From: Microbacteriaceae bacterium
Lineage (GTDB): Bacteria > Actinomycetota > Actinomycetes > Actinomycetales > Microbacteriaceae
Reading direction: 5' to 3'
Assembly: GCA_027487865.1 (NCBI GenBank)
Contig: JAIYCT010000003.1
Location: 372,001-436,000, forward strand
Length of the DNA: 64,000 bases
In this document: positions 61,394 through 64,000 of the stretch, piece after piece
How positions within the stretch are numbered: the first letter of the stretch is position 1
Layout: every line of letters begins with the position of its first letter
Made by a program: the position numbers and the translations under genes
The notes under the pieces: model-generated
Told to the model about the DNA's origin: nothing
The model's database searches: none
Seen by the model: the letters and a program-made list of their open reading frames with translations, nothing else

Positions 61394-62173
61394 TTGCAAT
61401 ACCCTTTAGGGGTGCAGAAACTCCTCTATCGGTTCTATGAGAAGCAAATCGAGAGCAAACTGCGCCCTAAAGATCTTCCCAGGCACATCGGCGTGATGGT
61501 TGACGGAAACAGACGTTGGGCGTCGCTTCAGGGCCTAGAAAAGGCGGGCCAGGGTCACCAAGCCGGCGCCAAGAAGATCATCGATTTTTTGGGCTGGTGC
61601 TCTGATTTACGGATCGATCACGTCACCCTGTACCTGCTATCAACCGACAACCTAAAGGGTAGGCACTCGGAGGAGCTTGAGGATCTGATTGAGATCATCG
61701 TCTCGCTGGCAGAAGAACTAGCCAATAAAGGGCGTTGGCAGCTTCAGGTTGTGGGAGATGTCGCTAGCTTGCCAGAAGCTGCGGCTCGCAGATTGGCTGA
61801 GGTGGAGAGTAAGACCGCCAAAAACTCAGGCACCCATGTGAATCTCGCGGTTGCCTACGGTGGCCGAAAAGAGATTGCCGACGCGATGCGCTCAATCTTG
61901 AAAAAACACTCCGACCAGGGCACCACAATCGACGAGCTTGCAGAATTTTTGACCCCGGAACTTATCACCGAACATCTTTACACCGGAGGCCAGCCAGATC
62001 CAGATTTATTGATCCGTACCTCAGGTGAGCAACGCCTCAGCGGCTTCTTGCTATGGCAAAGCGCCAACAGTGAGTTTTACTTTGCAGAGGCACTTTGGCC
62101 TGATTTTAGAAGGGTAGATTTCCTTCGAGCGCTCAGAGATTTCCAGCGTCGACACCGACGATTCGGTAGCTAG
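61394..62173 (+). CDS. uppS: (Z)-isoprenyl diphosphate synthase, Rv1086-like
   Basis: A cis-prenyltransferase of up to 259 residues that extends prenyl diphosphates from the MEP-derived precursors. It has [14 protein letters not shown] (catalytic Asp and diphosphate site), [22 protein letters not shown], and [21 protein letters not shown]. It matches the mycobacterial Rv1086 (short-chain Z-farnesyl diphosphate synthase) closely, so the product may be short rather than undecaprenyl. The start is uncertain: TTG 61394 fits Rv1086 length, GTG 61412 is the alternative. Neither has a good ribosome binding site, so a leaderless message is possible. Confidence 0.9.
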   Translation: MQYPLGVQKLLYRFYEKQIESKLRPKDLPRHIGVMVDGNRRWASLQGLEKAGQGHQAGAKKIIDFLGWCSDLRIDHVTLYLLSTDNLKGRHSEELEDLIEIIVSLAEELANKGRWQLQVVGDVASLPEAAARRLAEVESKTAKNSGTHVNLAVAYGGRKEIADAMRSILKKHSDQGTTIDELAEFLTPELITEHLYTGGQPDPDLLIRTSGEQRLSGFLLWQSANSEFYFAEALWPDFRRVDFLRALRDFQRRHRRFGS

Positions 62174-62274
62174 GTAAACAGCTTGATAACGCTCCAAGGT
62201 TTTGGCGTGTCACGACTGCCCTAGAGCAAAACCCAGGCGTAGATTCGCATCAGGTCGCCATAGAAGGAGAACCG

Positions 62275-63645
62275 GTGCCAGCTAACTCAAGCCCCAGGTC
62301 CAAGTCATCAAGTTCCAAGACTGTTTCCCCTGAGGCGGTGAGCAGCAAGGCAAAATCCACCAGCAAGGCAACGGCGATCAGAACGTTTGTAATCGACACA
62401 TCGGTTCTTCTATCTGACCCGAAAGCAATGTTTAGATTCGCAGAGCACGAAGTTGTTTTGCCGATCGTGGTTATCAACGAACTCGAGAAAAAGCGCAACG
62501 ATCTCGAGATTGGTTTCTTCGCGAGAAAAGCGCTGCGCTTTCTAGATGACCTTCGCAAAAAGCACGAGCGCCTCGACTTTCCGGTCGAGGTCGGCGATGG
62601 TGGAACGCTCAGGGTTGAGCTAAACCACATCGATCAGTCGATCTTGCCAACCGGGTTCCAACTTGGGGACAACGACTCCAGGATTTTGGCGGTTGCTGCG
62701 AATCTAAAGAATGAAGGCTTTGACGTCACGGTAGTTTCCAAAGACTTGCCAATGCGAGTCAAGGCATCGGCAATCGGAATGCGTGCCGAGGAGTACCTAC
62801 ACGAACTTGCCAGCGAAGAGTGGGACGGCTTAGCAGACCTAAACCTCTCCGGCGATGAGATGGCAGACCTATACGACACCGAGGAAATCAAGCACAAGGA
62901 TGCCAAGGATCTTCCGATAAACACCGGCTTGGTCATTCACTCGGAGCGCGGCAGTGCCCTAGGTCGCGTGACTGCAGCCAAGACTGTGAAGCTGGTTCGT
63001 GGAGATAGAGACATCTTTGGGCTGCACGGTCGCTCTGCCGAACAGCGCCTAGCGATTGACGCCCTACTAGACCCAGAAATTGGAATTGTTTCAATTGGTG
63101 GCCGTGCCGGAACCGGTAAGAGTGCATTGGCGCTGTGCGCAGGACTTGAGTCGGTTCTAGAGCGTCGTCAGCACAAGAAGATCATGGTTTTCCGTCCACT
63201 TTACGCAGTGGGCGGCCAGGAGCTTGGTTTCTTGCCTGGTACCGAAGCCGAGAAGATGAACCCTTGGGCTCAGGCGGTGTTTGACACCTTGGGAGCTTTG
63301 GTTTCCAAGGAGGTCATCGACGAGGTTATGAACCGCGGCATCCTCGAGGTCTTGCCACTCACCCACATCCGAGGCCGCTCACTGCACGACACCTTCGTGA
63401 TTGTGGATGAAGCCCAGTCTCTTGAGCGCAACGTGCTGCTAACGATGCTTTCAAGAATTGGCCAGAAGTCTCGAGTCGTTTTGACTCACGACGTGGCTCA
63501 GCGCGACAACCTCAGGGTTGGTCGTCACGACGGAATTGCATCGGTAGTTGAAACCCTCAAGGGTCAGGAACTGTTCAGCCACATCACTCTCACCCGCTCC
63601 GAGCGAAGCGAGATTGCGGCATTGGTCACCAACCTGCTCGATTAG
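62275..63645 (+). CDS. phoH2: PIN domain-PhoH fusion ATPase (PhoH2 type)
   Basis: A 456-residue protein. A disordered Ser/Lys-rich start (1-32) precedes a PIN RNase domain (about 36-165: [32 protein letters not shown]). A linker leads to a PhoH ATPase (about 255-456) with Walker [13 protein letters not shown] (about 275) and Walker [12 protein letters not shown] (about 375). Mycobacterial PhoH2 is an ATP-dependent RNA helicase and RNase. GTG start with AAGGAG upstream. The 101-nt gap before it holds no clear element. Confidence 0.93.
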   Translation: MPANSSPRSKSSSSKTVSPEAVSSKAKSTSKATAIRTFVIDTSVLLSDPKAMFRFAEHEVVLPIVVINELEKKRNDLEIGFFARKALRFLDDLRKKHERLDFPVEVGDGGTLRVELNHIDQSILPTGFQLGDNDSRILAVAANLKNEGFDVTVVSKDLPMRVKASAIGMRAEEYLHELASEEWDGLADLNLSGDEMADLYDTEEIKHKDAKDLPINTGLVIHSERGSALGRVTAAKTVKLVRGDRDIFGLHGRSAEQRLAIDALLDPEIGIVSIGGRAGTGKSALALCAGLESVLERRQHKKIMVFRPLYAVGGQELGFLPGTEAEKMNPWAQAVFDTLGALVSKEVIDEVMNRGILEVLPLTHIRGRSLHDTFVIVDEAQSLERNVLLTMLSRIGQKSRVVLTHDVAQRDNLRVGRHDGIASVVETLKGQELFSHITLTRSERSEIAALVTNLLD

Positions 63646-63695
63646 CCTGTGGAGAGCTCGCCGCAATCAAGCGGGTTTCTCACTAGTTTTTTGGG

Positions 63696-64000
63696 ATGGC
63701 TGAGTTAGTCCTTCTGATTCCAATTGCTCTCATTGTTGCTTTTGCCGTTCCGCTAACGCTGACTGACTTTAGAGAACATCGACTATCCAATCACTACACC
63801 GTGCCACTGATTGCCGTCACAGCCCTAGCCCTGACCGGATACGGGCTAGCGTCTGGGCAGTATGGAAAGCTTGCGGCCAGTGGCTTGGCAATGGTGTTGA
63901 CGTTCCTAGTTGGGTGGCTGCTTGCCCGTTTCGCCGACTTGGGTATGGGCGATGTAAAGCTGTTGATTTCACTGAATGGTTGGCTGGCTTGGCATGATGG
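63696..64000 (+). CDS. Type IV prepilin peptidase family protein (3' end outside window)
   Basis: The first 101 residues of a membrane aspartic peptidase (A24 family). From ATG 63696 the frame is open to the window end. It shows a hydrophobic helix (about 2-20), the first catalytic region LTDFREHRLSNHY (Asp24), further helices, and the second catalytic motif DLGMGDVKLL (GxGD, about 87-95). These match prepilin leader peptidase/TadV-type enzymes without the N-terminal methylase domain. It implies type IV or Flp pili elsewhere. A weak CCGC/GCGG hairpin lies between phoH2 and this gene. Confidence 0.85.
   Translation, partial: MAELVLLIPIALIVAFAVPLTLTDFREHRLSNHYTVPLIAVTALALTGYGLASGQYGKLAASGLAMVLTFLVGWLLARFADLGMGDVKLLISLNGWLAWHD

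Overview
The window looks like a chromosome segment of a small-genome actinobacterium, most probably a freshwater 'Luna'-type Microbacteriaceae (Rhodoluna/Aquiluna-like). The evidence is gene content and order. senX3-regX3-lpqE-carD-ispDF-cysS-rlmB, rsmI/pmt-metG-tatD-ksgA-ispE, glmU-prs-rplY-pth-mfd-mazG-eno-divIC-DUF501 and greA-DUF4307-trhA-uppS all follow the Mycobacterium tuberculosis order, but with partners missing (rpfB, lpqU, ppx/gppA and mca are not where they sit in M. tuberculosis). Base composition is moderate rather than very GC-rich. GTG and TTG starts are common, intergenic space is minimal, and several convergent gene pairs share stop-codon bases. These are signs of streamlining. 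I see no prophage, insertion sequence, CRISPR array or obvious genomic island; this is core chromosome.

Layout. 1-8.3 kb: phosphate-type two-component system (5' end cut off), lipoprotein LpqE, CarD, isoprenoid and tRNA/rRNA enzymes, then on the minus strand a sugar ABC ATPase and a DUF4032 kinase-like protein. 8.4-14.3 kb: DsbA-like protein, tRNA-Thr, aspartase, DUF554, MsrB, cold-shock protein, and GroEL with a CIRCE operator. 14.3-22.9 kb: a PhoPR-like two-component system, the XPB helicase pair, a second cold-shock protein, DUF3027/DUF2530 overlapping antisense, SerC and a DtxR/IdeR regulator. 22.9-31.7 kb: NlpC/P60 peptidase, a candidate structured leader RNA with a terminator, HNH nuclease, tRNA-Arg, a large degenerate helicase-nuclease, FmdB, folate enzyme, acetyltransferase and a histone-like Lys/Ala repeat protein. 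31.7-50 kb: TerC, MFS, protein mannosyltransferase, then a long plus-strand housekeeping run (rsmI to mazG) including tRNA-Gln. 50-64 kb: hisS, eno, divIC, DUF501, subtilase, NDH-2, a tRNA with a UAA anticodon, LemA, HtpX, threonine dehydratase, GreA, small membrane proteins, TrhA, UppS, PIN-PhoH and a prepilin peptidase cut by the window end.

Most functions are housekeeping: translation, isoprenoid and cell-wall precursor supply, transcription-coupled repair, metal and phosphate sensing, and protein quality control. The most interesting signals are in RNA. The rplY (L25) leader has two mutually exclusive pairings, one of which exactly masks the ribosome binding site. A hairpin-plus-terminator module precedes the HNH gene. 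A tRNA with Leu anticodon UAA has a short class I variable loop. groEL carries a three-half-site CIRCE region. At protein level the notable items are a 1.2-kresidue helicase-like protein with both Walker motifs broken but a nuclease-like C-terminus kept, and a 162-bp antisense overlap between two conserved genes.
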